DNA of 35,046 nt from Methyloprofundus sp. (GTDB lineage Bacteria > Pseudomonadota > Gammaproteobacteria > Methylococcales > Methylomonadaceae): positions 1 through 35,046 of the forward strand of contig JACUUF010000028.1 of the NCBI GenBank assembly GCA_014859465.1. The letters run 5' to 3'. This document shows, one piece after another, positions 34,392 through 35,046 of this stretch. The position numbers and the translations under genes are program-made. Below the pieces are notes generated by a model. That model was not told where the DNA came from. It saw nothing but the letters and a program-made list of their open reading frames with translations, and ran no database searches. Position 1 is the stretch's first letter; every line of letters begins with the position of its first letter.

Positions 34392-34973
34392 TTAACTTAC
34401 TTTTTTCATGAAATCTGCAACAAGCACTAAGCGGATACCATTAACCCGGCCTTCAATGTGTTTAGGGTTATCGGTTAATGTGATATTTTTAACAAGTGTT
34501 CCACGTTTTGCTGTAAATCCAGCGCCTTTGACATCTAAATCTTTAATCAAAGTAACCGTGTCGCCTGCTAGCAAGCGTGTGCCGTTGCTATCTAAGGTTG
34601 GTTCAGAATCATCTTCAGAACTGGCGGCGGCATCGGATTCAGCCCAGCTCAGCACTTCGGGTTCCAAATACAGGGTATCTAATAAATCTTGAGCCCACGA
34701 GTATGTCGCAGAGAGTTTATTTAATAACCGCCATGCCATGACTTGTACAGCGGGCTCTGGATTCCACATGCTATCATTTAGACAGCGCCAATGATGAGCA
34801 TCCATAGATTCTGAATTAGCTATTTGATCGTTACAGATGGCGCATACTAAAATAGATTTTTCAGCACTGGCCTCATTTTCAGGTGGTAGATGATAGGCTG
34901 TTAGATTTTCTTCTGATGCACATAGCTCACATTTTGCACCGCTACGCTGTAATAAAGTTTGTTCAATACTCAT
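34392..34973 (-). CDS. phnA: PhnA (YjdM-like) zinc-ribbon protein, long form
   Basis: 193 aa. The N-terminal zinc-ribbon region has GAKCELCAS (Cys pair) and LVCAICNDQI (second pair), followed by HHWRCLNDSMWN. The C-terminal PhnA domain (about 128-190) has NGTRLLAGDTVTLIKDLDVK and KHIEGRVNGIRLVL. Short PhnA/YjdM proteins are about 110 aa; this is the longer form with an extra N-terminal segment and acidic linker (about 112-126). Despite the historical name there is no C-P lyase gene here, and the family's function is not settled. Convergent with glnE. Confidence 0.9.
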   Translation of the reverse strand: MSIEQTLLQRSGAKCELCASEENLTAYHLPPENEASAEKSILVCAICNDQIANSESMDAHHWRCLNDSMWNPEPAVQVMAWRLLNKLSATYSWAQDLLDTLYLEPEVLSWAESDAAASSEDDSEPTLDSNGTRLLAGDTVTLIKDLDVKGAGFTAKRGTLVKNITLTDNPKHIEGRVNGIRLVLVADFMKKVS

Positions 34974-35046
34974 AAAAGACTCTAATTAGATTAAATTGTG
35001 AGGGGTATTATCGCTTATTTTCTGGATGAATAAAGTAGGCATTTTG

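Overview
The window looks like a chromosomal segment of a gammaproteobacterium with moderately AT-rich DNA. Gene content and operon style (gshB next to a TonB-family gene, rpmB-rpmG, recC-recB, glnE, PilS-PilR beside minor pilins) recall Pseudomonas/Legionella-like or methanotroph (Methylococcales-type) lineages. That narrower placement is inference from gene families, not from a search. Nearly everything is housekeeping or envelope/pilus biology. There is no prophage, no transposase and no CRISPR array.

Left part (1-11,232, all genes on the minus strand). L-serine dehydratase (sdaA) is followed in the map by a 16-bp match to the chromosomal partition site parS just upstream of its start. Next comes a roughly 240-bp hairpin-rich element with 13-bp terminal inverted repeats. 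A lipoprotein alpha-carbonic anhydrase lies beyond it, then overlapping recC-recB without recD. A TonB-family energy transducer sits tightly coupled behind glutathione synthetase (gshB). The parS site suggests the segment lies in the origin-proximal part of the chromosome.

Middle (11,500-22,400). The ribosomal protein pair rpmB-rpmG has a good sigma70-type promoter. It converges on a gene for a protein with two cyclic-nucleotide-binding-like domains, a rhodanese domain and a coiled coil, and the two share a terminator hairpin. A plus-strand run moaB, DUF423 membrane protein, PsiE-family membrane protein and pepN follows. A DUF218 (ElyC/YdcF-like) membrane protein faces pepN. The PilS-like kinase and PilR-like sigma54 activator then run into a coupled exported ankyrin-repeat protein.

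Right part (22,500-35,046). comEA (DNA uptake) and a small repeat-bearing coiled-coil membrane protein precede a minus-strand minor-pilin operon. That operon is fimT/fimU-like, pilW-like, an oversized pilX-like gene, and a very long (675 aa) PilV-like prepilin with 20 cysteines. A pilE-type pilin gene is divergent from it. No PilY1 gene is present; the large cysteine-rich prepilin occupies the operon end where PilY1 would commonly be found, which makes this the most unusual locus in the window. DeaD-type RNA helicase (long leader), glnE and phnA complete the segment. Several intergenic hairpin repeats with related arms flank deaD, glnE and comEA, suggesting dispersed REP/MITE-like families.
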